The position numbers were made by a program, and so were the translations under genes. A model generated the notes under the pieces. The model was not told where the DNA came from, made no database searches, and saw only the letters and a program-made list of their open reading frames with translations. DNA of 64,000 nucleotides from Dyadobacter subterraneus. Its GTDB lineage: Bacteria > Bacteroidota > Bacteroidia > Cytophagales > Spirosomataceae. Where the stretch lies: the NCBI RefSeq assembly GCF_015221875.1, contig NZ_JACYGY010000001.1, positions 1,116,001-1,180,000 of the forward strand. Reading direction: 5' to 3'. Below, piece by piece: positions 34,774 through 43,098 of this stretch (position 1 is its first letter; each line of letters opens with the position of its first letter).

Positions 34774-37368
34774 GTGAGTAAATTTTACTTTACTTTTTTA
34801 TTAGTTCTTGTTGCCGCTCATGCATTTGCACAAAAATATAAAGTGGCTGGGTTGGTTAAGGATGAGAACGGAAAGGGAATTCCCGGAGTTATAATCCAGG
34901 AGATGGGTACTAATGCAAAAGGAATTACGAATGATCAGGGTGTTTATCAGATGTATGTCCATTATGGAAATGCGACACTTATAGTGGATTTTGAAGGTTT
35001 TGATAAAGTTAAAAGAGAAATCCACGGTATAGGAACACAAAACTTTATTCTTAAAAGTATTGGCAAAACCAAGCCAGCAACAATTGTCGGATCCAGAAAT
35101 TTGAAAACCAGGTCGGAAGATCTGACTTCCCCGGTTGAGATCATTGATGTAAAAAAAATAGCTTCTCTTAACGGACAATTTGACCTGACACAACTTTTGC
35201 AATTTGTGTCTACTTCCTTAAATTCAAACAGGCAAATTGGTGCAGACGGGACAGATAATATTGATCAGGTATCAATACATGGCATGGGGCCTGATCAAAT
35301 GCTTTTGCTTGTAAATGGGAAAAGGAGACATCAATCTGCGTTAATCAATTTGTCTGGCTCATATGGCAGAGGAAATTCCAGTGCTGATTTAAATACAATT
35401 CCAGTCGCTGCAATTGATCGTATCGAAATTTTGAAAGATGGTGCCGCGGCCCAATATGGATCTGATGCAGTTGCGGGTGTTGTCAATATTATTTTAAAAG
35501 AAACTACCAACGGGTTTTCAGCGAATGCAAATGCAGGTATCCGGAAGGCAAAATATAACAGGGATTCAAGTTTTGTGGACGGGTTGAATTATAACGCCAA
35601 TTTAAATTATGGCGCGGTGATAGGTCGTAAAGGATTTATAAATGTCACAGCTGATTATAATTTTAGAAATCACACAAACCGTTCCAATACGCAGCCAGAT
35701 TCCATCGTCAGAAAACAGTTTGGTGACCCGAGAGTTTACAATGGTTCGATCACATTTAATGCGTCGTTACCTATTAATGAAAACTTAGAAATTTACAGTT
35801 TTGGAGGATATAATTACAGGCAAACAGAAAGTTTCGCCTTTTCGCGAACATTGTTAAAGAAAGACAGTTTGTACAAAATTTATCCAAACGGATTTGATCC
35901 CGTAATATCCCGAAATATTGAGGACAGGGCGGCAACGGTTGGTGTTCGTACAAAATGGAACGGGTTCAATGTTGACGTCAGCAATACTTACGGTTTTAAC
36001 AAGTTTCATTACAAGGTCAATCATTCGCTCAATGAATCTTTTGGTAAGGGTACGCCAACGTCTATGGATGCCGGTGGTTTTAAAACGAATCAGAATGTAA
36101 CTAATTTGAATTTATCGCAATTTTACGATGATATATTACAAGGTGTAAATCTCGCTTTTGGTGCTGAATACAGAATGGATTGGTACAATATATTTTCCGG
36201 TGACTACTTTTCCTACCGTACTTATGATCCGTTAAAACCAACCGGAGCGCGTGGATTTCGCGGATATAGTCCGGCGGAAGAGATTAGCAAAAAACGCTAT
36301 AACGCGGCAGGTTATGTAGATGTTGAAGCCAAAATTAGTAAGCGTCTTTCAGTAAGCGCAGCCGGCCGTTACGATTATTACAATGATTTGGGTAGTGCTG
36401 TGAGTGGCAAAGGTGGGCTGCGATTTAATATTACAAATGAACTTACGCTATGCGGAAGTTATGGAATAGGATTCCGGGCACCATCACTTGCGCAGCAGTA
36501 TTTTAGTAATGCTACTGTTAATCCAACCACTGCACCACTTAATATTCCTACTGAAAAGGTTATAGCAAGAACTGGCAGCGAAGTCCTGAAAACGCTGGGT
36601 ATTCCTGATCTGAAATTTGAAAATACACAGAATGCAAGTGCCGGACTTACTTTCTCACCGGATAAAAATTTTTCAGTTTCAGTGGAAGGATATTATATCA
36701 AAGTACAAAACAGGATTATACTTGCTGGTCCGATTAGCCAGAATGACAGGTTGGTTGGACCAGGATTACAAAAATTACATATTGACGAAGCCAGGTTTTT
36801 CACCAATTCTCTTTCAACCTCTACTGCCGGTGCTGATTTGACAATTAAATATGGAGCTGAACTTGGAGCCGGGAAACTGAATATTGCGGTTGGAGCGAAT
36901 TATAATACAATGGCCATTGATACGATCAAAACCACCGAAAGACTCGAAGGAAAGCAGGCATCTTATCTGAACAGAAGAGAGCGATATTTTATATTATCTG
37001 CGGCGCCTCCAACAAAGGTTAATTTGACTCTTGATTATACGGTTGATAATTTAACCTTCATGGCCAGAGGAAATTATTTTGGGAAAATGGAGCTGATTAA
37101 TAATTATTTCGGTCAGCTTGATAAAACTGGAAAGGTGTATACCGAGAAAGATTATGTGGATATTTACAAACCTGTGATACAGACTGATGTTTCCATTGCT
37201 TATAAATTTGACGAATATCTTTCTTTTGCAATCGGTGGCAGTAATATTCTGAATGTTTATCCAACCATGTCAAAACCTAATAAAACGATATCTGGCGGCG
37301 CATGGGATTCTGTTCAGATGGGAAATAATGGTGCGTTTTTCTTTGCCAAAGTGTTTTATAACTTTTAA
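34774..37368 (+). CDS. TonB-dependent receptor with CarboxypepD-reg-like N-terminus
   Basis: About 864 residues. There is no ATG upstream of the signal peptide: an in-frame stop at 34759 leaves TTG at 34768 or GTG at 34774, and GTG-AGT-AAA-TTT (V/M-S-K-F) gives the cleaner start. The signal peptide (FYFTFLLVLVAAHAFAQ) is followed by a regulatory-like domain (AGLVKDENGKGIPGVIIQEM) and a plug (SRNLKTRSEDLTSPVEIID, QVSIHGMGPDQMLLLVNGKR, IEILKDGAAAQYGSDAVAGV). The barrel ends NNGAFFFAKVFYNF. The plug is of the siderophore/vitamin-receptor type, without SusD neighbours. The next gene starts immediately after its stop codon. Confidence 0.93.
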   Translation: MSKFYFTFLLVLVAAHAFAQKYKVAGLVKDENGKGIPGVIIQEMGTNAKGITNDQGVYQMYVHYGNATLIVDFEGFDKVKREIHGIGTQNFILKSIGKTKPATIVGSRNLKTRSEDLTSPVEIIDVKKIASLNGQFDLTQLLQFVSTSLNSNRQIGADGTDNIDQVSIHGMGPDQMLLLVNGKRRHQSALINLSGSYGRGNSSADLNTIPVAAIDRIEILKDGAAAQYGSDAVAGVVNIILKETTNGFSANANAGIRKAKYNRDSSFVDGLNYNANLNYGAVIGRKGFINVTADYNFRNHTNRSNTQPDSIVRKQFGDPRVYNGSITFNASLPINENLEIYSFGGYNYRQTESFAFSRTLLKKDSLYKIYPNGFDPVISRNIEDRAATVGVRTKWNGFNVDVSNTYGFNKFHYKVNHSLNESFGKGTPTSMDAGGFKTNQNVTNLNLSQFYDDILQGVNLAFGAEYRMDWYNIFSGDYFSYRTYDPLKPTGARGFRGYSPAEEISKKRYNAAGYVDVEAKISKRLSVSAAGRYDYYNDLGSAVSGKGGLRFNITNELTLCGSYGIGFRAPSLAQQYFSNATVNPTTAPLNIPTEKVIARTGSEVLKTLGIPDLKFENTQNASAGLTFSPDKNFSVSVEGYYIKVQNRIILAGPISQNDRLVGPGLQKLHIDEARFFTNSLSTSTAGADLTIKYGAELGAGKLNIAVGANYNTMAIDTIKTTERLEGKQASYLNRRERYFILSAAPPTKVNLTLDYTVDNLTFMARGNYFGKMELINNYFGQLDKTGKVYTEKDYVDIYKPVIQTDVSIAYKFDEYLSFAIGGSNILNVYPTMSKPNKTISGGAWDSVQMGNNGAFFFAKVFYNF

Positions 37369-37788
37369 ATGAAAAAGGCTCGCTATATCATTTTTGGTTT
37401 ACTAATAAGCAGTATTTCCTATGCCCAACCGTGTAAATTATTGACTGACACATTTCGTGAAGCGGATAAGTTAAGGAATGGAAAAGAGGAATTCCAACGT
37501 TTTCGTTTTAGTGAAAATCAACTGGATCAGGTTAAACTGATTCCCGGTTTGGAAAACCCCGTGACAGGTTTAAAAAGTCTGCAAAAAACGCTGGACCAGG
37601 ATTATCAGTCTTATTTGCAAAGTTTGTTTTGGCAGCTCGATGAAAAACTGGCAGCGCATCAGATAGAAGAAATAAAAAAAGAATGTCCTGAAACGAGTTT
37701 TAAGGTTTATGAAGATGAAGTTCTTTTTTATAAATCAAAGTATAGAGCTTATGATGAAATGACAGATAAGGGTTTGAAAAAGAATTAG
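37369..37788 (+). CDS. Hypothetical secreted protein coupled to the TonB receptor
   Basis: 139 residues. Signal peptide MKKARYIIFGLLISSISYAQ, then a helical domain (DTFREADKLRNGKEEFQRF, LDQDYQSYLQSLFWQLDEKL, EIKKECPETSFKVYEDEV) with two Cys residues. No family is recognised. Its ATG follows the receptor stop TAA without a gap, so translation is likely coupled and a functional link with the receptor is probable. A strong terminator follows. It may be a periplasmic or surface accessory of uptake; this is inference from position only. Confidence 0.82.
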   Translation: MKKARYIIFGLLISSISYAQPCKLLTDTFREADKLRNGKEEFQRFRFSENQLDQVKLIPGLENPVTGLKSLQKTLDQDYQSYLQSLFWQLDEKLAAHQIEEIKKECPETSFKVYEDEVLFYKSKYRAYDEMTDKGLKKN

Positions 37789-37807
37789 GTTTTATATGAT
37801 TCAACAT

Positions 37808-37846
37808 AAAAAAATCCGGCTGGAAGTTAATTCCAGCCGGATTTTT
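37808..37846. terminator. Terminator between the TonB receptor unit and the ccm operon
   Basis: AAATCCGGCTGGAA and TTCCAGCCGGATTT form a 14-bp stem, with A- and T-runs on either side. It serves the two convergent units, since ccmF ends at 37864 on the complement. Confidence 0.92.
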
Positions 37847-37863
37847 GTTATATCGAAGGTAAA

Positions 37864-40458
37864 TTAAACAGTAGCTGCTTTTACCTTGCTTTTTTTCTTA
37901 TCGACAGTTACATTTTCTTTGTTACGCATCTTGATGAAATCCTGGAAGCGGCGAACCGTTGCCATTACAAAACCGATAACCAGGACAAAAGTACCAAGCC
38001 ATAGAATATTGATCAATGGTTTTTCAGTAGCTTTCATAACAATGAAATCACGCTGTGTTGTATTGACTGCAAAAGTAAATTTGCCTGTCGAGGGATCAAT
38101 TTCCTGAAACTGAACGCGGAATCCAAGATCCTTATTTACTTCAGGTTTACGTGCTACCAGGCGGTCACGGATTACAAATGACGGCGTAATTACATATTCA
38201 TTATCTTTATCCAGCACACGAATAACGGCTTTCACGGCGGCATCTCCTTCGCCAAGTTTCATGCCTTCTACTTCTTCGGTACGCACCACATTATCAAGCA
38301 CTGCTACGTAATCATTTACAAAAAATGTATCACGCATGCTGATCGTGAAGTTTTCAGTAGGACTCCACACAGGTTCTGCTGTCGGATTTGTTACCATTGA
38401 AACGTAGGTATACAAATCTTTATCCACTTCACGCTGAATATCTGGAGAGGAAACTAATCCCATTCTCGGATTAATCTGTGCCCGGGGGAACAAATTAAAT
38501 ACGCGTCCGGAAGGCTCACGGTATTCAATTTCGTAATAGAAATTTTCCGGATAGATTTCTATTGTATCACCTTTTGAATTGTATTTTTTCTCATTGACAA
38601 CGATATCTCTCAAAGCAACGGCGTGATAATCATTTTCTATCATGTCAACCCAGCTTTTAGGAATGTAACCAGGAATGTGGCGCGGTTCAACGCGAACATC
38701 CCGCCAGGTTAGCATATAGTCGCCCATTTTTTCAGGTTTGTTCAACCAGAGCGTTATGTTTTCCTTATTCTCCTTGTTATCGTTATTTGTAAATTCTGCA
38801 CTGCGTGAAATCATCAAACCCGAATTGTTGATTGAAACAACTTTGGTATAGGCAGATGAAAACAAGATTCCTAAAAGCATCAAAGCAACACCAATGTGCG
38901 TCACAGCGCCACCGGATAAGCTATAATTTCCTTTAATGATCTGGAATAAAATTGTTCCGTTCGCTACAATTGCAAAAATCGAAGTTGTTAAAAGAACGAT
39001 ATACTGAATTTCCTTAACACCCTGGAAAACAATAACTGCTGCACTGATAAGAAGCGCAATTAGCAGCGGATTATACAAAGCATGTAATTTATCCTTGCCC
39101 ACACGTTTCCACCAGAAAAACTGGCCAATACCTGTCAGAACGATAATCAGAGAGAAAAACCAAAGCTGGAATTTGTTATAATGACCAACCTGATCAGCCG
39201 GAAGTGCCATGTTCAGAACTCCTCCGAAAGCTTCCGCAACCTTGTTATAAACAGGAATTGAAGTCGTAGCCAAAATCTGGAAACCTGAAAGACAAAGTAA
39301 GGTTGCTCCGATAAAAATCCAGAATTCTTGGGAATAAGTAGATACTTCTTCTTCGTCCGAAGGAAGGATTTTCCAACGGTATATTAATAATCCAACCGCT
39401 ACAACAATGAACGTCAAAAGGTAAATCAGTAGCTGACCTGACAATCCTAAATCCGTAAATGAGTGAACTGATGCATTTCCTAGCACCCCGCTACGTGTCA
39501 TGAACGTAGAATAAAGGATTAGAATGAAAGTTGCAATTGTTAATATAAAGGAAGTTTTAAGCGCCGTTGCATTTCTTCTTGCAATGATCATGGTGTGAAT
39601 CGCTGCAATCAGAATTAACCAGGGTACAATAGATGAGTTTTCAACCGGATCCCAGTTCCAGTAACTACCAAAGTTCAAAGTTTCATATGCCCAGTAAGCA
39701 CCCATCAAAATCCCGATTCCAAGAATCATAGCGGAAAACAGAGCCCATGGCAATGCCGGCCGAACCCATTCATGGATTTTTTTAGTCCACAAACCAGCGA
39801 TGGCAAAAGAGAACGGAATTAAGGTCGTAGCAAAACCAAGGAATAAAGTCGGCGGGTGAATAACCATCCAGTAATTCTGCAAAAGCGGATTTAATCCATT
39901 CCCATCTTTGGCAATGAAGTTAGGATCCATCTTGTAAATCGGCAGATTCGGCATTACTTCTTTCATCAAAAGGAAAGGAGTTGAACCGATTTTCAAATCA
40001 AGACCAGGAATAACAACACCCAGGATCATGGAAGTAAGAAAAGCCTGAACCAGTGCGAAAATGGTCATTACCGGTGCTTCCCATGATCTGTTTGAGAAAA
40101 TAAGTACCGAACCTAAAATCACATTCCAGAAAATCCAAAGAAGAAAACTTCCTTCCTGATCCTGCCAGAAACTGGATATGGTATAACCTGTCGGCAAAGA
40201 AAGTGAAGAGTTTTTCCAGGCGTAATGGTATTCGAAATAATGATTTCCGATGATCCAGTATAACGAGAAAACGATTCCCAAAACCGAAGCGGCGTGGACA
40301 ATAAACACAGTCCGTGCGTATTGCTTCCAGCTGGTAACCTCGTTAAGTGGCGTACCGGCCAAAGCCGCTTTAAAATAAGCAAATGTTGCCAGTAAGGCAG
40401 AGGCAAATGCAATAATTGTCAGCAGGTGGCCTGCGTCTCCAATGGTAGTATGAATCAT
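37864..40458 (-). CDS. ccmF: Cytochrome c maturation heme lyase CcmF
   Basis: 864 residues, multi-pass membrane protein. WAYETLNFGSYWNWDPVENS is the heme-handling tryptophan-rich WWD-type region, and WMVIHPPTLFLGFATTLIPF and the LHALYNPLLIALL region fit the CcmF/CcsA superfamily. CcmF receives heme from CcmE and ligates it to apocytochrome c at the outer face of the inner membrane. The chain is longer than the usual about 650 residues because of a large periplasmic segment (about 570-780: ENITLWLNKPEKMGDYMLTW, DLYTYVSMVTNPTAEPVWSP) before the last helix. Its ATG overlaps the stop of ccmE by four bases, so the genes are translationally coupled. Confidence 0.94.
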   Translation of the reverse strand: MIHTTIGDAGHLLTIIAFASALLATFAYFKAALAGTPLNEVTSWKQYARTVFIVHAASVLGIVFSLYWIIGNHYFEYHYAWKNSSLSLPTGYTISSFWQDQEGSFLLWIFWNVILGSVLIFSNRSWEAPVMTIFALVQAFLTSMILGVVIPGLDLKIGSTPFLLMKEVMPNLPIYKMDPNFIAKDGNGLNPLLQNYWMVIHPPTLFLGFATTLIPFSFAIAGLWTKKIHEWVRPALPWALFSAMILGIGILMGAYWAYETLNFGSYWNWDPVENSSIVPWLILIAAIHTMIIARRNATALKTSFILTIATFILILYSTFMTRSGVLGNASVHSFTDLGLSGQLLIYLLTFIVVAVGLLIYRWKILPSDEEEVSTYSQEFWIFIGATLLCLSGFQILATTSIPVYNKVAEAFGGVLNMALPADQVGHYNKFQLWFFSLIIVLTGIGQFFWWKRVGKDKLHALYNPLLIALLISAAVIVFQGVKEIQYIVLLTTSIFAIVANGTILFQIIKGNYSLSGGAVTHIGVALMLLGILFSSAYTKVVSINNSGLMISRSAEFTNNDNKENKENITLWLNKPEKMGDYMLTWRDVRVEPRHIPGYIPKSWVDMIENDYHAVALRDIVVNEKKYNSKGDTIEIYPENFYYEIEYREPSGRVFNLFPRAQINPRMGLVSSPDIQREVDKDLYTYVSMVTNPTAEPVWSPTENFTISMRDTFFVNDYVAVLDNVVRTEEVEGMKLGEGDAAVKAVIRVLDKDNEYVITPSFVIRDRLVARKPEVNKDLGFRVQFQEIDPSTGKFTFAVNTTQRDFIVMKATEKPLINILWLGTFVLVIGFVMATVRRFQDFIKMRNKENVTVDKKKSKVKAATV

Positions 40459-40889
40459 GATTTAGATGCGGTTGCCTCAGTCGTTTCCATTTTGCCGTTT
40501 TCGTATTTCGAAGGACATTTCATCAGAATTTTTTCTGCTGCAAATGTTCCGTTCTCCATTTTTCCAACAACTACAACCTGTTCAGATTTGTCAAAATCCT
40601 GCGGTTTTGTACTTCTGTACACTACTTTCTGGACTACATTTTTATTATCAACCAAAGTGAATTCGAAATAATTTGGATCGATTTCAGGATGATATTGCAT
40701 ATCAAGAATCTGTCCGGCTGCGTTTTTTTGTAATTTACCTACAACGTGAATACTTTCATTATCACCATTGTCAGCCATCTCTTTTGCTTTCCCAAAGTCA
40801 ACATAGGTACTTGCATCGCCGGCTGTTGAAACGATAATTCCAATAGCGATCGCAATAATTACAAGACCGAATATCTGGATCTTTTTCAT
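40455..40889 (-). CDS. ccmE: Cytochrome c maturation heme chaperone CcmE, CxxxY type
   Basis: 144 residues. One N-terminal membrane helix (IQIFGLVIIAIAIGIIV) and a periplasmic OB-fold domain (SIHVVGKLQKNAAGQILDMQ, KSEQVVVVGKM). The heme-binding motif, HxxxY in most proteobacteria, is CPSKY here (C125, Y129), the Cys-type CcmE found in several other phyla. Heme would be bound through this Cys. It overlaps ccmF by four bases downstream and follows the ccmD-like gene by six bases. Confidence 0.93.
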   Translation of the reverse strand: MKKIQIFGLVIIAIAIGIIVSTAGDASTYVDFGKAKEMADNGDNESIHVVGKLQKNAAGQILDMQYHPEIDPNYFEFTLVDNKNVVQKVVYRSTKPQDFDKSEQVVVVGKMENGTFAAEKILMKCPSKYENGKMETTEATASKS

Positions 40890-40894
40890 ACTGA

Positions 40895-41131
40895 TTACTT
40901 GATATTTAACTCTTTTTCAATTTTTCTAAGCTTGAAATCTATTCTAAGCATATTGATTGCAATGCCTGCGAAAACAATCGCCACAACAGCAACTACAACC
41001 CAGATTTTGCCATCTGCCCTCAACTTGTCTGCCATCGGCACAGCATCCGTTTCGGCAGCCTGTGCCAACAGTTTTCCCGAAAGCAAAGTCAGCGTTAAAA
41101 TGAATATGGAAACTCGTTTCATGGTGTTCAT
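40895..41131 (-). CDS. ccmD: CcmD-family small membrane protein
   Basis: 78 residues: a signal-like N-terminus (MKRVSIFILTLTLLSGKLLA), a short periplasmic stretch, then one helix (IWVVVAVVAIVFAGIAINML) and a charged tail (RIDFKLRKIEKELNIK). Its position between ccmC and ccmE and this layout fit the Bacteroidota CcmD family, a small partner that helps release heme-loaded CcmE from CcmABC. The start is 41131 or Met at 41122; the latter improves the signal. Proteobacterial CcmD lacks the N-terminal signal part, so the protein is longer than usual. Confidence 0.85.
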   Translation of the reverse strand: MNTMKRVSIFILTLTLLSGKLLAQAAETDAVPMADKLRADGKIWVVVAVVAIVFAGIAINMLRIDFKLRKIEKELNIK

Positions 41132-41186
41132 ATGGTACTTAATTCTTAACGAATTTTTGTTTTGAAATGTTTACTTTTTTAAAAAT

Positions 41187-41876
41187 TTACCCTTGTTTGC
41201 TACCTCCGTCAATAAATTTTTCTTCCTGAATCCGTTTGATCACTTTCATCCTTATCCTTAGTTCAGCAAGCCATAAGCCAATGAGAATGTAGGCGATGAT
41301 GGCAGGATAAAGTACAGCTCTGATTTGGTTGTCGACGTCAAAAGAACCAAATGTGCTGTTACCGCCACTTCCCGGGTGAAGGGAATCCGTTAATCTTGGA
41401 AGAATATAAATGATCGGAACAAACACTGAAAATGCGAAAATGTTGTAAACAGAAGATATACGTGCTCTGCGTTGTTCGTCTTCGAAAGAACTTCTTAAAA
41501 GTAAATAGGCAAGATAAATCAGCATACCAACAGCCGCTCCGTTCAGTTTAGGATCATTCGGCCATGGATCGCCCCAGGTAAAATTAGCCCAGAACGAACC
41601 CGTCATACAACCCAAGAAACCTAGAAAAATACCGGATTTAGTAAGTTCGCTGGCGATATCATCGTTCCTTATTTCTCCTTTACGAAGATATTTAATTGAA
41701 AATATCATGGCTACAAACAGCAACAGAATCATTGCCATCCATATAGCGACGTGAAAATAGGTGTTTCTTATGCTTTCATTGATAATGGCTAAACGGGGAA
41801 CCGGTCCCATGAATCCCATAATGATCACATAGAAAAAAACAACGATACAAAGAATTTTCCACCAAAGCTTTCTCAT
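41187..41876 (-). CDS. ccmC: Cytochrome c biogenesis protein CcmC
   Basis: 229 residues, about six transmembrane helices. The tryptophan-rich heme-handling segment reads GSFWANFTWGDPWPNDPKLN, a departure from the WGTWWVWDxR pattern of proteobacterial CcmC; the W-G-x-x-W and following Asp are kept. Other family features: TYFHVAIWMAMILLLFVAMI near the N-terminus and HPGSGGN after the fifth helix. With CcmB and CcmD it loads heme on CcmE at the periplasmic side. Gaps of 55 bases to ccmD and 56 to ccmB suggest one operon. Confidence 0.93.
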   Translation of the reverse strand: MRKLWWKILCIVVFFYVIIMGFMGPVPRLAIINESIRNTYFHVAIWMAMILLLFVAMIFSIKYLRKGEIRNDDIASELTKSGIFLGFLGCMTGSFWANFTWGDPWPNDPKLNGAAVGMLIYLAYLLLRSSFEDEQRRARISSVYNIFAFSVFVPIIYILPRLTDSLHPGSGGNSTFGSFDVDNQIRAVLYPAIIAYILIGLWLAELRIRMKVIKRIQEEKFIDGGSKQG

Positions 41877-41932
41877 TCTACTTTTACTGATTGGCGTAAG
41901 TCAACGCCTGTTTAATGTTAATGTTTTTTATC

Positions 41933-42595
41933 TCAACTTCTCCATAAATAGGGGAAGAGTAAACAGCTCAAAGTGATCACAATTGCGTCAATCGACAGCA
42001 ATGTTGTAATCTCATCCATACTTACGCTCCAATCCAGGCCATCCATTGCATTTTTTGCCAATCGGATTGTCATTAAAAGCATTGGTAAAATGATTGGAAA
42101 ACTTAATACCGCCATCAGGGTCGCATTGTTTTCAGCTTTTGATGCAATCCCCGCAACAAGTGTGAGAACTGACGCGAATCCAATGGCAGCGAGCAGGATG
42201 CATATAAAATAAAGTCCGATATCGCCGACAGGATTTCCCATTACAAATGCATAAAACCCGAATCCAATAACTGCAAGCACCAGCATGACCAGAGAATTAT
42301 AAATAATTTTGGACACGATGATCGCCAGCGGACTGCACAGATTATAATAGTACAGTAACCGTCCGTAACGTTCCTGAGAAAAACTTTTAGCTATCGCATT
42401 CACAGCTGTAAAAAGTATAATAATCCAGAAAAGCGTATTCCAAACAATAGGAGTGAGTTGATTGCGACGGAGATTAAAACTTAGATAACAAACAAAAACA
42501 GTGGATACCACGTAAAGTAACATACCACTCAAAGCGTATTTTTGTCGCCATTCCAGCGTCACTTCTTTCCAAATGAGGGTTTTTATCTCGTTCAA
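41933..42595 (-). CDS. ccmB: Heme exporter subunit CcmB
   Basis: 220 residues, six hydrophobic segments. IKTLIWKEVTLEWRQKYALS at the N-terminus and NAIAKSFSQERYGRLLYYYN are the CcmB signatures (conserved E and RLxxL-like patterns). CcmB is the membrane part of the CcmAB ATP-driven complex. No ccmA is found in the window: upstream of this gene is a 246-base spacer and the divergent feoA. The ATPase must be elsewhere or belong to another ABC operon. A heptamer repeat array lies just upstream of its start codon. Confidence 0.92.
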   Translation of the reverse strand: MNEIKTLIWKEVTLEWRQKYALSGMLLYVVSTVFVCYLSFNLRRNQLTPIVWNTLFWIIILFTAVNAIAKSFSQERYGRLLYYYNLCSPLAIIVSKIIYNSLVMLVLAVIGFGFYAFVMGNPVGDIGLYFICILLAAIGFASVLTLVAGIASKAENNATLMAVLSFPIILPMLLMTIRLAKNAMDGLDWSVSMDEITTLLSIDAIVITLSCLLFPYLWRS

Positions 42596-42603
42596 TACTT
42601 TTT

Positions 42604-42634
42604 GCTATCGGCAGTCGGCTATCAGCTTTCGGCG
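42604..42634 (-). repeat. Heptamer array upstream of ccmB
   Basis: On the complement: CGCCGAAAGCTGATAGCCGA continues to ...CTGCCGATAGC. Read as 7-base units GCCGAAA, GCTGATA, GCCGACT, GCCGATA, GC. It ends 8 bases before the ccmB start codon at 42595, the same position relative to the gene as the array before the patatin gene. Confidence 0.88.
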
Positions 42635-42841
42635 CGGTGATCGTTTTCCGTTACTCTTGCTTCCGGACATTCGTCTTTCGCGCAACAAAAGTACGACACA
42701 AAACCCGAGCGTAATAATAAAAATGGGATGTTTTTGTATGATTTATAGCATTGTTTAAATAAATGATAAGCCTAACTATTTGAATTCCGGGCGGAGAATG
42801 CTTAATTTGCACTTACGTATATTTAATCTAAATAAGCTAAT

Positions 42842-43069
42842 ATGTCGGTTCGTACGGTTTCACAACTTCAAAAAGGTGAAAAGGCAGTTATCAGATCATT
42901 CACAGATCGCGTAATGTCTTTGAAATTGCTGGAGATGGGATGTGTGCCAGGTTGTGTGGTGCGTCTTGATGCGATTGCTCCTTTGGGTGATCCGATTTGT
43001 ATAAATGTAGGTGGTTGTTATTCGTTATCACTAAGATTGAACGAGGCGTCAACCATCGAAATTGAGTAA
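42842..43069 (+). CDS. feoA: Ferrous iron transport protein A
   Basis: 75 residues, one SH3-like FeoA domain: SVRTVSQLQKGEKAVIRSF, MSLKLLEMGCVPGCVVRLDA and SLSLRLNEASTIEIE. FeoA is a small cytoplasmic partner of FeoB. It has its own ORF (not fused to FeoB as in some Bacteroidota). Stop at 43069, 29 bases before feoB. The upstream spacer (42635-42841) is AT-rich and shared with the divergent ccm operon, possibly a Fur-type regulated region, but I could not identify a clear Fur box. Confidence 0.95.
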   Translation: MSVRTVSQLQKGEKAVIRSFTDRVMSLKLLEMGCVPGCVVRLDAIAPLGDPICINVGGCYSLSLRLNEASTIEIE

Positions 43070-43098
43070 TTCGTTTTTCGTTCTATTTTGCTTTTCAA

